A stretch of 64,000 bases of DNA from Stakelama sediminis (GTDB lineage Bacteria > Pseudomonadota > Alphaproteobacteria > Sphingomonadales > Sphingomonadaceae), in the NCBI RefSeq assembly GCF_014199335.1, contig NZ_JACIJI010000005.1:109501-173500 (forward strand), written 5' to 3'. Made by a program: the position numbers and the translations under genes. The notes under the pieces were generated by a model that saw only the letters and a program-made list of their open reading frames with translations, ran no database searches and had not been told where the DNA came from. Of the stretch, positions 10,197 through 18,111 are shown in pieces. Within the stretch, counting starts at the first letter, position 1. The number at the start of each line of letters is the position of its first letter.

Positions 10197-10250
10197 GCCG
10201 ATACAACTCTGGGAGGGTCCGGGCGTTCCGGTACGGTGCCGACAAGGTGA

Positions 10251-10676
10251 TCAGTTATCGTCCGGGGATGGAGTATCGTCGTCGGTGACCATGCTAAGCT
10301 GCACTTCGCCACGTCCCGCACGCACCAGTCCGATACGTTGTGCGGCCTCCCGCGACAGGTCGATGATCCTGTTACGGGCATAGGGTCCGCGATCGTTGAT
10401 ACGGACCACGACCGATTTGCCGTTGGCCGGATTAGTGACGCGTACCACGCTGCCCAGCGGTAAGGTGCGATGTGCGGCGGTTAGCGTGTCGGGGTCGCAA
10501 GGCTCCCCGCTGGCGGTACGGCTGCCCGCCATTTCGGTGCTGAAATAGCTCGCTTCTCCCTCTCCCAATCCATCGACCGCTGATGCAGCCGTTCTGGCGA
10601 GCGCCGGGGACGAGATGCCGACGGCAAACAGCGCACCGGCCGCGATCAGGGAAAAATGTCTGGCGAATACCCCCAT
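10251..10676 (-). CDS. RlpA-family septal lytic transglycosylase/double-psi barrel protein
   Basis: A small (141-residue) exported RlpA-like protein. A signal peptide (HFSLIAAGALFAVGISSPALA) leads to the double-psi beta-barrel core GEASYFSTEMAGSRTASGE, HRTLPLGSVVRVTNP and RINDRGPYARNRIIDLS, which carries the His and Asp of the proposed catalytic site. There is no SPOR domain. I start it at the ATG at 10676, where the signal peptide begins; a GTG 60 bases upstream would add an implausible charged extension. A decayed copy lies directly upstream and a second full RlpA is at 33 kb. Confidence 0.85.
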   Translation of the reverse strand: MGVFARHFSLIAAGALFAVGISSPALARTAASAVDGLGEGEASYFSTEMAGSRTASGEPCDPDTLTAAHRTLPLGSVVRVTNPANGKSVVVRINDRGPYARNRIIDLSREAAQRIGLVRAGRGEVQLSMVTDDDTPSPDDN

Positions 10677-10799
10677 GGCGGAAACCGTAGCGTTGTCGGA
10701 ACGAAGTGCCAGAGGCGGTCGTCGCGATTGCGACACATAGTGAGTCTGGGGCGACCAGTTGCTCCTGCGCGCAGGATAATTACGCGAGCATTGTCTAAA

Positions 10800-10930
10800 T
10801 CAGTGCGCGGACGACACCAGCAGGCGCAGCCGGACGCGTGCGACCCGTCTTTCAGCATGCCGATCCGACGTGCCGCTGCTGTCGACAGGTCGATGATACG
10901 ATTGCGCACGAACGGCCCACGATCGTTCAT
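10800..10930 (-). pseudogene. decayed 3' fragment of a second rlpA gene
   Basis: On the minus strand about 40 codons match the end of the RlpA core: NDRGPFVRNRIIDLSTAAAR and then RIGMLKDG, against RINDRGPYARNRIIDLSREA in the intact neighbour. After KDG the frame must shift by one base, after which it reads VARVRLRLLVSSAH and stops at 10802-10800, a normal RlpA ending. Nothing upstream of 10930 continues the domain. It is therefore a truncated, frameshifted tandem relic about 120 bp from the intact gene. Confidence 0.75.
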
Positions 10931-11117
10931 ACCCATGTCAATGCAGCGGGATGCCGGATGATTTCATGTCCGACATGATCATATGGGGCATGGTCGGGCA
11001 GATTTCGCAAAAGATTTTCAAATGTATCGCGACTTGCGAAACTTTTGCGACAAATGGCGATTAGGAACGTCGGCAGTCCGGCCTTTGGTCGTACATGTTT
11101 GAAAGGCCCCTGCTCGC
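10931..11117. other. intergenic leader of the TonB-dependent receptor gene
   Basis: Non-coding stretch before the receptor gene. The clearest structure is a perfect 9-bp inverted repeat, TCGCAAAAG at 11005-11013 and CTTTTGCGA at 11042-11050, with a further TTGCGAAA inside. It could be an operator or an RNA hairpin in the leader. I see no confident sigma-70 promoter. Confidence 0.35.
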
Positions 11118-13952
11118 ATGATCCGCTTTACGCTCGCCACTACGGCGCTGCTGCTTTCCACGTCACCGGCCGCACTGGCCGCGCAGACTCATGCGACGCA
11201 GCCGAGCGGGGCGGAAACCCCTGCGCCTACTCCGACTCCGTCCGCTTCGGCGCAAGTCGTAGAGGGCAGCGGCGATATCGTGGTGACGGGTGAGCGCGAA
11301 CGGGGCGGGGTGATCGGTGATATTCAGCCCGAAGAGCAGCTTGGTCCCGCCGACATCCGCGCCTATGGCGTCAGTTCGGTTTCCGACCTGCTGACCGAGC
11401 TGGCGGCGGACACGGGCAGCGGCATGGGGTCGGGGCGCCCGGTGGTGCTGGTCAACGGGCGTCGGATTTCCGGCTTTCGCGAAATTCGCGACCTGCCGGT
11501 CGAGGCGATTGCACGCGTTGATATCCTGCCGGAGGAAGTCGCGCTGAAATATGGCTATCGCGCTGACCAGAAGGTGGTGAACATCGTTCTGCGCGAGCAT
11601 TTCCGCGCAACCACCGCAGAGGTGAAGGACAAGGTGCCGACGGCAGGTGGCAATAATGACCTTCAGCTTGAGGGGCATTATCTGAAGCTGACGCCCAATG
11701 GGCGGCTGGACGTGGAGGTCGAGGGCGAAACCCAGTCGCGCCTGCTGGAATCGCAGCGCGGCATCTTGCCGACGTCGAGTGGTGCGCCTTATGCGCTGGC
11801 TGGCAACATCACCTCTCCGTCGGGCGGCGCGATCGATCCGGCGCTGACGGCGCTTGCCGGAAGCCCGATTACCGTTGCGGGAGTGATTCCGACAACGGGC
11901 GCCCCGACGCTGGACGATTTTTCCACGACCGCCAATCCCACCGACGACACCAGCGCCCGGACCCTCGAACCTTCGAAAAAGCGGACATCGGTCAACGCTG
12001 TCTATGCGACCAAGGTGTTCGGCGACGTCAATGCGACGATCAACCTGAGCCTGGAGGGTGAGCGCGATACCTCCTGGCAGGGATGGGCCGGCGCGCAGTT
12101 GCTGGTGCCGTCCGACAATCCCTATTCGCCCTTTTCGAACGATGTTCTGCTCAACCGTTATGCCGATACGTCGCAGCCGCTGACCAGCACCGTCGGCACA
12201 TTGACCGGACATGCGGGGGTCACCCTGAACGGCGTGCTTTCGCGCTGGCAATGGACGCTGACCGGCGCCTATGACCGGGTCGATACGCGTACTGACACGG
12301 CAACGGGCGTGGATATCGGCGCGGTGCAGCAGATGCTGATGCTGGGCGACAATAGCCTCAACCCCTTCACACCCGATTTTCTGACGTCCGGGCTGGGGCA
12401 ATATTACGACAATGCCCGGTCGGTATCCGATGTCGGACAACTGAATGCGCTGATTACCGGATCGCCGCTGACGCTTCCGGCCGGACCGGTGACGACCAGT
12501 TTCAACCTGGAATTCGATGATAACCAGTTGCACAGCAACTCGACGCGATCGGGCGTGTATCAGCGCATTGCCGTAGGGCGCACGGTGGAGGCAGGGCAGG
12601 TCAATGTCGACCTGCCCATCGCCAATAAAAGCCGCGCGGTGCTGAGCACGCTGGGTAAGCTTTCGCTGAACGGGAATGCGCAGGTCCGCCAGCTTTCGGA
12701 TTTCGGCACGCTGACGTCGCTGGGATATGGTCTGCACTGGACGCCCGTCGATCCGGTCAGCCTGCTGGTCTCCGTCACGCAGGAGGATGGCGAGCCGACG
12801 CCGCAACAGCTCGGAAACCCGACCATCCTGACGCCGAACACGCGGATTTTCGACTATGTCACCGGGCAGACGGTCGATGTCACCCAGATATCGGGCGGCA
12901 ATCCGAATCTGATCGCCGATAACCGCCATGTGATGAAGATTGAGCTGAACCTCAATCCGCTCAAGGATGTGCGGCTTAACGCCCAGTATGTGACTGAGCG
13001 TATCCGCAATCCGATCGAATCCTTTCCTTCCGCCACTGCGCAGATCGAGGCAGCGTTTCCCGATCGTTTCGTGCGCGGCCCGGATGGGCAACTGGTTCAG
13101 GTCGATTCCCGACCGGTCAATTTCGAACAGTCGGACCGTCAGCAACTGCGCTGGGGCATCAACTTTACGAAACGGCTTGGTGGTGACGAGCGCGGGCGTT
13201 TCGGTGGACGTGGCGGTGGTGGTGGTGGAGGCTGGCGCCGACAGAATCGGCAGGACGCGGCTTCCAGCGACCGGCAATCCTCCCTCGACCCGCAAGCGAA
13301 ATCGGCACAGGGCGGTCAGACGACGCAAGACGGCGCATCCGGCGACAAAGCGACGAAGGGCGCCGATAATAGCGGCAACGCGCAGGCGCAAAACCAGTCT
13401 GCGCAAAACAACCGGCAGGCGCAACGTCGCGGCGGTCGTGGTGGTCACCGTCCGTTCGGCGGCGGGGGCGGTCGGCTGCGCATCAGTCTCTACCACACCA
13501 TCCATTTGCAGGACCGTATCCTGATCCGTCCCGGCGTTGCGCCGCTCGACCTGCTCAACGGGGCTGCGCTCGGCAATAGCGGTGGTCAGCCGCGGCATGA
13601 GGTGCAATTGAATGCAGCCTTGTTCAAAAACGGGTTCGGCGGGCGGCTGAGCGCCGACTGGCAGAGTGCAACCCATGTCGACGGCGGTACCAATGGTGAC
13701 GACTCGCTGCGTTTTTCCGACCTTGCGACCTTCAATCTGCGGCTGTTCGCCGATCTGGGGCGCAGGCAGGGGCTGGTGGCCAGGCATTCCTGGCTGCGGG
13801 GCGCGCGGATCAGCCTGTCGATCGACAATATCTTCGACACCCGCCAGCATGTGACCGATGCACAAGGAGAAGTGCCGTTGCGCTATCAGCCCGGCTATCT
13901 CGATCCGCTCGGGCGGACGATCAGTATCAGCCTGCGCAAAATGTTCTTCTAG
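11118..13952 (+). CDS. TonB-dependent receptor-like outer-membrane protein with low-complexity insert
   Basis: A 944-residue outer-membrane protein with a signal peptide (AALAAQT), a TonB-box-like stretch (GDIVVTGERE) and a plug domain (DLLTELAAD; PVVLVNGRRISG; VEAIARVDILPEEVALKYGYRADQ ends the plug). A long beta-rich barrel follows, ending in the aromatic LRKMFF expected for barrel assembly. The plug is compact and the protein resembles the sphingomonad group of plug-containing receptors with unknown substrate. Residues about 695-787 form an unusual Gly-, Arg-, Gln- and Asn-rich insert within the barrel. The next gene on this strand is far away, so it is likely transcribed alone. Confidence 0.85.
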   Translation: MIRFTLATTALLLSTSPAALAAQTHATQPSGAETPAPTPTPSASAQVVEGSGDIVVTGERERGGVIGDIQPEEQLGPADIRAYGVSSVSDLLTELAADTGSGMGSGRPVVLVNGRRISGFREIRDLPVEAIARVDILPEEVALKYGYRADQKVVNIVLREHFRATTAEVKDKVPTAGGNNDLQLEGHYLKLTPNGRLDVEVEGETQSRLLESQRGILPTSSGAPYALAGNITSPSGGAIDPALTALAGSPITVAGVIPTTGAPTLDDFSTTANPTDDTSARTLEPSKKRTSVNAVYATKVFGDVNATINLSLEGERDTSWQGWAGAQLLVPSDNPYSPFSNDVLLNRYADTSQPLTSTVGTLTGHAGVTLNGVLSRWQWTLTGAYDRVDTRTDTATGVDIGAVQQMLMLGDNSLNPFTPDFLTSGLGQYYDNARSVSDVGQLNALITGSPLTLPAGPVTTSFNLEFDDNQLHSNSTRSGVYQRIAVGRTVEAGQVNVDLPIANKSRAVLSTLGKLSLNGNAQVRQLSDFGTLTSLGYGLHWTPVDPVSLLVSVTQEDGEPTPQQLGNPTILTPNTRIFDYVTGQTVDVTQISGGNPNLIADNRHVMKIELNLNPLKDVRLNAQYVTERIRNPIESFPSATAQIEAAFPDRFVRGPDGQLVQVDSRPVNFEQSDRQQLRWGINFTKRLGGDERGRFGGRGGGGGGGWRRQNRQDAASSDRQSSLDPQAKSAQGGQTTQDGASGDKATKGADNSGNAQAQNQSAQNNRQAQRRGGRGGHRPFGGGGGRLRISLYHTIHLQDRILIRPGVAPLDLLNGAALGNSGGQPRHEVQLNAALFKNGFGGRLSADWQSATHVDGGTNGDDSLRFSDLATFNLRLFADLGRRQGLVARHSWLRGARISLSIDNIFDTRQHVTDAQGEVPLRYQPGYLDPLGRTISISLRKMFF

Positions 13953-13972
13953 GGCGTACAGCCCCACCTCCG

Positions 13973-14434
13973 TCAGAACAGCTTGCGATAGGCGATCCGC
14001 CACATCATCAACGCTATGACAGCGCCGATGGCGGCCAGCACCAGCGCGGTAACGATGGCGGTAAGCGCCTGTGATCCCAATGACTGGGTGGCGTCGGGAA
14101 GCGGTGACAACATGCCGAAGCCGTGCAATTGCCCACCCAGGAAGATGAACAGCGCCAGTCCCGCGCCCAGTGCTGCGGCTGCGCGCGGCCCGCGCCATCC
14201 GGCCAGATGCAACGCCAGCCATAGTGGCGCGGCGACCGCAGTGATGCCGAGCATTCCGAACAGGCTTCCCAAAAGCCACGCCATGATGAGGGCGATCGGC
14301 GCGTGCTGGCCGCTCAACGCCACCAGCCCGGCGATCAGCGCACCCGTCAGTATGCCGCCCGCTGCAATGGCATAGCCTGCGCGGTCCGGTGCGGTAGCGT
14401 AATGATGGTGGGAACGGCTGTCGGATAGGGGCAC
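13973..14434 (-). CDS. small four-helix membrane protein, function unknown
   Basis: A 153-residue protein with four evident hydrophobic helices at about residues 20-42, 48-72, 84-100 and 122-145 and a basic C terminus (WRIAYRKLF). The N terminus has a His-rich run (SHHHYATAPD). I do not recognise a named domain. The start is a GTG with GGAAA upstream. It converges with the TonB-receptor gene 20 bases away and is divergent from the ClC gene. Confidence 0.65.
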   Translation of the reverse strand: MPLSDSRSHHHYATAPDRAGYAIAAGGILTGALIAGLVALSGQHAPIALIMAWLLGSLFGMLGITAVAAPLWLALHLAGWRGPRAAAALGAGLALFIFLGGQLHGFGMLSPLPDATQSLGSQALTAIVTALVLAAIGAVIALMMWRIAYRKLF

Positions 14435-14531
14435 AATACGGGTTTCCTATCATCGGCGTTTCGCATTCCCAAGTCCCGTTTTGTTATTTGCGCATTGTGA
14501 CATTTATGTCCGTGTCAAAGAATCTTTTGCT

Positions 14532-15905
14532 ATGGCTTTGATCCTGCCGCACTTGCACGATACAGAGCCGCATGATGTCCCCCCGTCGATCCTTCTGCCG
14601 GTCATGAAAGCCTATACCAAACGCCGAATCCGTGTGCTCATGCATCGCCATGGCCCGCAGTCGATGGTGTTTCGTCGGCGTGTGGCGATCACCGGCGGCG
14701 CGGTGTCGATCGGGCTGTTCGCGCTGGTCTTTGCAAAGGCTGCCGACTGGTTCAGCGACAAGTTTCTGCACCTGGTCGATATCTGGCCCTATCTGCCGCT
14801 GGCGATCACGCCGATCGGTTTCGTGATCGTCGCCTATCTGACCAATCGCTATGCGCCGATGTCGAAGGGATCGGGCATTCCGCAGGTCATTGCCGCCAAG
14901 TCCAATCCGGCCGCCGCCGCGAAGGAACTGGTGTCGATGCGCACGGCGATCCTCAAATCCTTCCTGACACTGGGCGCGCTGCTGTGCGGGGCGTCGGTGG
15001 GCCGCGAAGGCCCGACGGTACAGCTTGCCGCGGGCGTCATGGTGTTGTGGCACAAGGTGATGCATGCGCCGATGCGCGCCTCCATGATCATCGCCGGTGG
15101 TGCGGCGGGTGTCGCGGCGGCGTTCAACACGCCGCTGGCCGGAATCGCCTTTGCCATCGAGGAACTGGCCGCGGCCTATGAGCAGCGGATGACCCTGCTG
15201 GTCATGACCGCGATCCTGATCTCCGGTATGGTCGCCCAGGGCGTGGCCGGGGACTATATCTATTTCGGTGTGACCGGGGCGACGCTGCCGTTCAAGAGCG
15301 CGTTGCTGGTCGTGCCGCTGGCGGGGGTATTGGGCGGTATCGGCGGCGGAGCATTCTCCCGGTTGTTGCTGCTGGCCGCGAACGGCAATCACAAATGGCT
15401 GCGCCTGTTGCGGGCCAAACCGCTGACCACGGCGGCGGTCTGCGGCGTGGTCGTCGCGGTTCTGGGCGTGCTGACCGGGCAGACCTGGGGCACCGGCTAT
15501 GCGCCCGCGCGCGCGATGATCGAGGGCGTCGACATGCCGTTCGGGTTCGGCTTCGCCAAGTTCGCCGCGACCGTGGCGACAGCGGTGGGCGGCCTGCCCG
15601 GCGGGATCTTCGCCCCCAGCCTCGCCACCGGTGCGGGGTTCGGCAACATGCTGAAGGAAGTCTTTCCCGGTCAGCCCGCCAGTGCGGTGGTGCTGCTGGG
15701 CATGACCGCCTATTTCACCGGGGTCGTGCGCGCGCCCCTGACCGCCGTCATCATCATCAGCGAAACGACGGTCAGCCGCGGCCTGATGCTGCCGATGCTG
15801 GGCGTCGCGCTGATCGCGGACCAGTCGAGCCAGCTGGTGTGCAAGGACCGCCTCTACCACGCGCTGTCGACGGCGTATTCCACCCGCGGCGACGACGACC
15901 ACTAG
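14532..15905 (+). CDS. ClC-family chloride channel/transporter
   Basis: A 457-residue ClC protein for Cl- passage or Cl-/H+ exchange across the inner membrane. All three anion-pore signatures are visible: GSGIPQ, GREGPTVQ with the gating Glu, and GGIFAPSLATGAG. The gating glutamate suggests an exchanger or fast gate, but the mode cannot be read from sequence alone. There are no CBS domains at the C terminus. I prefer the ATG at 14532; a TTG 51 bases upstream is possible but lacks a good ribosome-binding site. An 8-bp inverted repeat (15912-15919 with 15940-15947) follows the stop but has no T-run. Confidence 0.92.
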   Translation: MALILPHLHDTEPHDVPPSILLPVMKAYTKRRIRVLMHRHGPQSMVFRRRVAITGGAVSIGLFALVFAKAADWFSDKFLHLVDIWPYLPLAITPIGFVIVAYLTNRYAPMSKGSGIPQVIAAKSNPAAAAKELVSMRTAILKSFLTLGALLCGASVGREGPTVQLAAGVMVLWHKVMHAPMRASMIIAGGAAGVAAAFNTPLAGIAFAIEELAAAYEQRMTLLVMTAILISGMVAQGVAGDYIYFGVTGATLPFKSALLVVPLAGVLGGIGGGAFSRLLLLAANGNHKWLRLLRAKPLTTAAVCGVVVAVLGVLTGQTWGTGYAPARAMIEGVDMPFGFGFAKFAATVATAVGGLPGGIFAPSLATGAGFGNMLKEVFPGQPASAVVLLGMTAYFTGVVRAPLTAVIIISETTVSRGLMLPMLGVALIADQSSQLVCKDRLYHALSTAYSTRGDDDH

Positions 15906-16086
15906 AGCACCGTCGCCATCCGGTTCTGATGGCCTGCAAATGGCGACCGGCGCTTCGGGCGCGCCTGAGCCGAATAGCGGCGCTGCCTGGGTTACGTTGT
16001 GTGCGTGTATCTTCTGCTTCGCATAGGCCGTGGAGCAGGCGGTATAGGCGGGAAGGGGCCGTGTAGGACAGCCCCTGCTGCCCGGT

Positions 16087-16299
16087 TCAGCTTTCGGCGG
16101 GCGCGCTATCCTGTGCGGCCTGCGCCTTTTCGGCTTCGTTGCGGGCGCGCTCTTTGGCGACGCGTTCGGAGCGGGTGGCCATGGCGGCCCATGCGGCCTG
16201 AGACCGCAACAGCCGGTCACGGACATTGGCAAGGTCGCTGGCGGCGGCTTCGGCCCCGGCAGCATCGGCGCGGGCGCGGAAGGTTTCGGCTTCGGTCAT
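16087..16299 (-). CDS. small Ala-rich coiled-coil-like protein
   Basis: A 70-residue, Ala/Arg/Glu-rich protein predicted to be nearly all helix (AETFRARADAAGAEAAASDL; later ERVAKERARNEAEKAQAAQD). The ATG has AAAGGATC about 8 bases upstream. No domain is recognised. It lies downstream of the cold-shock gene beyond a terminator, and strand bias plus the ribosome-binding site are the main support for it. Confidence 0.6.
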   Translation of the reverse strand: MTEAETFRARADAAGAEAAASDLANVRDRLLRSQAAWAAMATRSERVAKERARNEAEKAQAAQDSAPAES

Positions 16300-16331
16300 G
16301 CGATTGCGATCCTTTGTTCCCCCCGAGTAAA

Positions 16332-16360
16332 CCGGGCGGCCCCGCGATGGAGCCGCCCGG
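16332..16360 (-). terminator. intrinsic terminator after the cold-shock gene
   Basis: A perfect 9-bp G+C-rich stem (16332-16340 with 16352-16360) and an 11-base loop, followed on the minus strand by TTTAC. It begins 13 bases after the stop of the cold-shock gene. The T-run is short, so termination may be partial. Confidence 0.65.
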
Positions 16361-16372
16361 CGAATTTCCGGT

Positions 16373-16585
16373 TCAGTCGGCCGGTTGCAGGTTGCACGCA
16401 GCCTGTTTGCCGCGCTTGTCCGATTCGAGATCGTACTGAACGCGCTGTTCCTTATCGAGGGTGCGCATTCCCGCCTTTTCCACCGCGGAGATGTGGACAA
16501 AGGCGTCGTCGCCGCCGCCATCGGGGGCGATGAAGCCATAGCCCTTGTCAGCGTTGAAGAATTTGACGGTGCCGGTGATGGCCAT
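16373..16585 (-). CDS. cold-shock domain protein (CspA-like)
   Basis: A 70-residue single cold-shock domain protein, an RNA chaperone. RNP1 is GYGFIAPDGG and RNP2 is DAFVHISAV, preceded by the usual TGTVKFFNADK. The C terminus (KQAACNL) departs a little from the common AVNVTL-type ending. GGAAACCTCC sits just before the ATG. A clear promoter lies about 130 bases upstream, so the message has a long leader of about 120 nt, as many csp mRNAs do. Confidence 0.95.
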   Translation of the reverse strand: MAITGTVKFFNADKGYGFIAPDGGGDDAFVHISAVEKAGMRTLDKEQRVQYDLESDKRGKQAACNLQPAD

Positions 16586-16712
16586 GGGAGGTTTCCTTCA
16601 TTGGTCGGACCCCGAAAAACGGGCGCCCTGTGGTTCTGCCAGAGCGTAGGGAAAGAAGGAATGAGGGGCCGCAAAGCGCCAAAGACCGTCGATTTGCGAC
16701 AATAGCGCCGCC

Positions 16713-16741
16713 CTTATACGCGCAAACCGCGACGCTGGCAA
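16713..16741 (-). promoter_or_regulatory. sigma-70-type promoter of the cold-shock gene
   Basis: On the minus strand TTGCCA (16741-16736) is followed after exactly 17 bases by TATAAG (16718-16713). This places transcription start near 16706 and gives a leader of about 120 nt before the cold-shock ATG at 16585. Confidence 0.7.
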
Positions 16742-16785
16742 ATGCCGGGGTGCCGGGGCAGCGTGGCGGGGGCGCGCCTAGCGCC

Positions 16786-17127
16786 TTAATGGACGGTGGG
16801 TTCCTCTACCGCGTCGGTGCTGCGCGGCGCGGGTACGGTAGCGGGCCGCAGCGCGTCGCGATCGGACTTTGGGACGGGTGCGTCTCCGTCCGGGCGGAAA
16901 TGATCGGGCGCGCGGGACGTGCCGTCGGGATGCGCGTCGCCGGTCAGATCGGGCGCGGCATGGCCCTCTTTACGACGGCGGAAGCGTTCGACCAGCCCAT
17001 AGCGGGCGGCGGCAACCGCACCGGCGCCAAGGGCAGCGAGCGTGCCGAGCACGGCGATGCCGAGGCGGCGTTTGCGCCCGGACCGGGCGGGGCGCGGCGT
17101 GCTGTCGCTATCGGCGGTGCTGGACAT
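16786..17127 (-). CDS. small single-TM protein, paralogue A of a tandem pair
   Basis: A 113-residue protein with a basic N terminus (RSGRKRRLG), one transmembrane segment (GIAVLGTLAALGAGAVAAARY, near residues 23-43) and a charged, Pro-rich tail ending in VH. AAGGAG lies 5 bases before the ATG. The TM sequence and a tail FRPD motif are shared with the next gene upstream, so the two are tandem duplicates. No domain name is known to me; the tail should lie on the outside if the positive-inside rule holds. Confidence 0.7.
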   Translation of the reverse strand: MSSTADSDSTPRPARSGRKRRLGIAVLGTLAALGAGAVAAARYGLVERFRRRKEGHAAPDLTGDAHPDGTSRAPDHFRPDGDAPVPKSDRDALRPATVPAPRSTDAVEEPTVH

Positions 17128-17180
17128 AAAGGCTCCTTCGGCGGTTCGGGGTCGGGGTCGGCAGGGGCGGGGCAGCGCCG

Positions 17181-17465
17181 TCAGTGCACGGCGGCTTCCG
17201 CCGGTGGCCCGTCATGGTTCGACGCCGCGACAAGCGAGTCGGGGCGGAAATCATAGGGGTGTTCGGGCGTGCCGTCGGCCGTTTGTTCCGGATCGGCGGG
17301 CTTGTCGTCGCTGCGCGGCGTGCGGTTCACGAGATGATACCGCCACGCCGCGACGACACCCGCGCCGAGTGCCGCCAACGTGCCGAGCGCGGCGGCGCCG
17401 ATGCGGCGGTTGCGCCGTGAATGATCGGCCACGAAGCGGCCATGCTTGTCGCGTTTCTGAGGCAT
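17181..17465 (-). CDS. small single-TM protein, paralogue B of a tandem pair
   Basis: A 94-residue protein (MPQKRDKHGRF start) with the same plan as its neighbour: basic N terminus, TM segment RIGAAALGTLAALGAGVVAA, then a charged tail with FRPD and a terminal VH. AGGAGGGA lies 6 bases before the chosen ATG at 17465. An upstream ATG in frame (17504) would add 13 residues without support. The stop is 53 bases upstream of paralogue A, so the pair is probably one transcript. Confidence 0.7.
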   Translation of the reverse strand: MPQKRDKHGRFVADHSRRNRRIGAAALGTLAALGAGVVAAWRYHLVNRTPRSDDKPADPEQTADGTPEHPYDFRPDSLVAASNHDGPPAEAAVH

Positions 17466-17531
17466 CGAATATCCCTCCTGCTGCAGCGTTGAAATGGTGC
17501 GCACTCAACGGGCGAGGCGGAGCGGGGTTCC

Positions 17532-17655
17532 GGCGCGCGCACGCGAGGATTTAGCGGGACGCTAAATCGAGCGCCGCGCGGATGCGCGGGCAAGCCCGGC
17601 CGGCGGGTGGCGCAGCCAGCCCGTCCAACGGCGCGGGATTTACTCCTGCGCCGGG
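17532..17655. repeat. four-hairpin structured repeat, copy 1
   Basis: First of two related elements, about 124 bp. It contains four consecutive inverted repeats: GATTTAGCG/CGCTAAATC (17548-17556 with 17560-17568), CCGCGC/GCGCGG, a GGGTGGC/GCCAGCCC stem with a GCA loop, and CGGCGCGGG/CCTGCGCCG. Between hairpins the sequence GGCAAGCCCGGC is identical to copy 2, whereas the stems differ in a compensatory way. Flanking sequence between the copies (17656-17870) shows no convincing gene. Confidence 0.75.
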
Positions 17656-17870
17656 ACCGTTCCCACGCGGAAGTTGCGGAAGTTGAGGCTACGTCCCCCC
17701 TCCATCCCATCCCCCGCACGGACCCGCAGCACAGGCGCACCCGACCCCATGCGGCAGACAGCGGCGCAGCGAGCGGGCACAAGCGGGCGAGGGTGTCGGG
17801 CATGGTGCGTCCTTCCCAAAGGAATCAGGGGGACCGGACGTATATGCCGAAAAGCAGCGTGTAGGACAGC

Positions 17871-17991
17871 GGCGCGCGCACGCGAGGATTTAGCGTCCCG
17901 CTAAATCCAGCGCCGGTGCGACGGCACCGGGCAAGCCCGGCCAGCGGGCCGCAGGCCCGTCTGACGGCATGGAATTTATTTCCATGCCGGG
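17871..17991. repeat. four-hairpin structured repeat, copy 2
   Basis: Second copy, about 121 bp. Hairpins are GGATTTAGCG/CGCTAAATCC (loop TCC), CCGGTGC/GCACCGG (loop GACG), CGGGCC/GGCCCG (loop GCA) and CGGCATGGAA/TTCCATGCCG (loop TTTAT). Relative to copy 1 the paired bases change together on both arms in hairpins 2, 3 and 4. It lies 86 bp before the retron promoter. Confidence 0.75.
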
Positions 17992-18054
17992 CTGCGGGTG
18001 ATGGCGAGGCATCAGTGACAGTTAAACCCATGAAGTCGCCACATAGCGAAAAAA

Positions 18055-18073
18055 TGTTCGCCGCCAGCGAACA
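18055..18073. promoter_or_regulatory. operator-like palindrome upstream of the retron promoter
   Basis: A perfect 7-bp inverted repeat with 5-base centre, TGTTCGC-CGCCA-GCGAACA, ends 4 bases before the -35 element of the retron promoter. Its place and symmetry suggest a repressor site. The XRE protein encoded in the cassette is the obvious candidate ligand, by inference. Confidence 0.5.
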
Positions 18074-18077
18074 GGTG

Positions 18078-18105
18078 TTGACTTTTGGCGAAAGCAGTGT
18101 ATATC
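18078..18105 (+). promoter_or_regulatory. promoter of the retron cassette
   Basis: TTGACT (18078-18083) and TATATC (18100-18105) are 16 bases apart. Transcription should start near 18112, in front of the structured RNA region and well before the first ORF at 18361. Confidence 0.65.
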
Positions 18106-18111
18106 AGGGTC

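Noticed and set aside
11163..14453. Very long open frame antisense to the TonB-dependent receptor gene
   Set aside because: It mirrors codon structure of a G+C-rich gene, has Arg/His/Gln-rich random-like sequence, no ribosome-binding site and no recognisable domain.
15912..15947. 8-bp inverted repeat after the ClC gene considered as a terminator
   Set aside because: The 20-base loop and lack of a T-run make it weak evidence; not annotated separately.
14484..16265. Long minus-strand frame opposite the ClC gene
   Set aside because: It spans an intergenic region and a gene with all ClC motifs; the product is Arg/His/Gln-rich with no domain.
17327..17803. Minus-strand frame with a fair ribosome-binding site (GGAAGGACGCACC before ATG) between the structured repeats
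   Set aside because: It runs through a non-coding hairpin repeat and into paralogue B in another frame; the protein has no recognisable feature. A short real gene at its start cannot be excluded.
17532..17991. Hairpin repeats considered as integron attC sites or a CRISPR array
   Set aside because: There are no attC core motifs (RYYYAAC/GTTRRRY), no integrase, and only two long copies 216 bp apart rather than short regular repeats.
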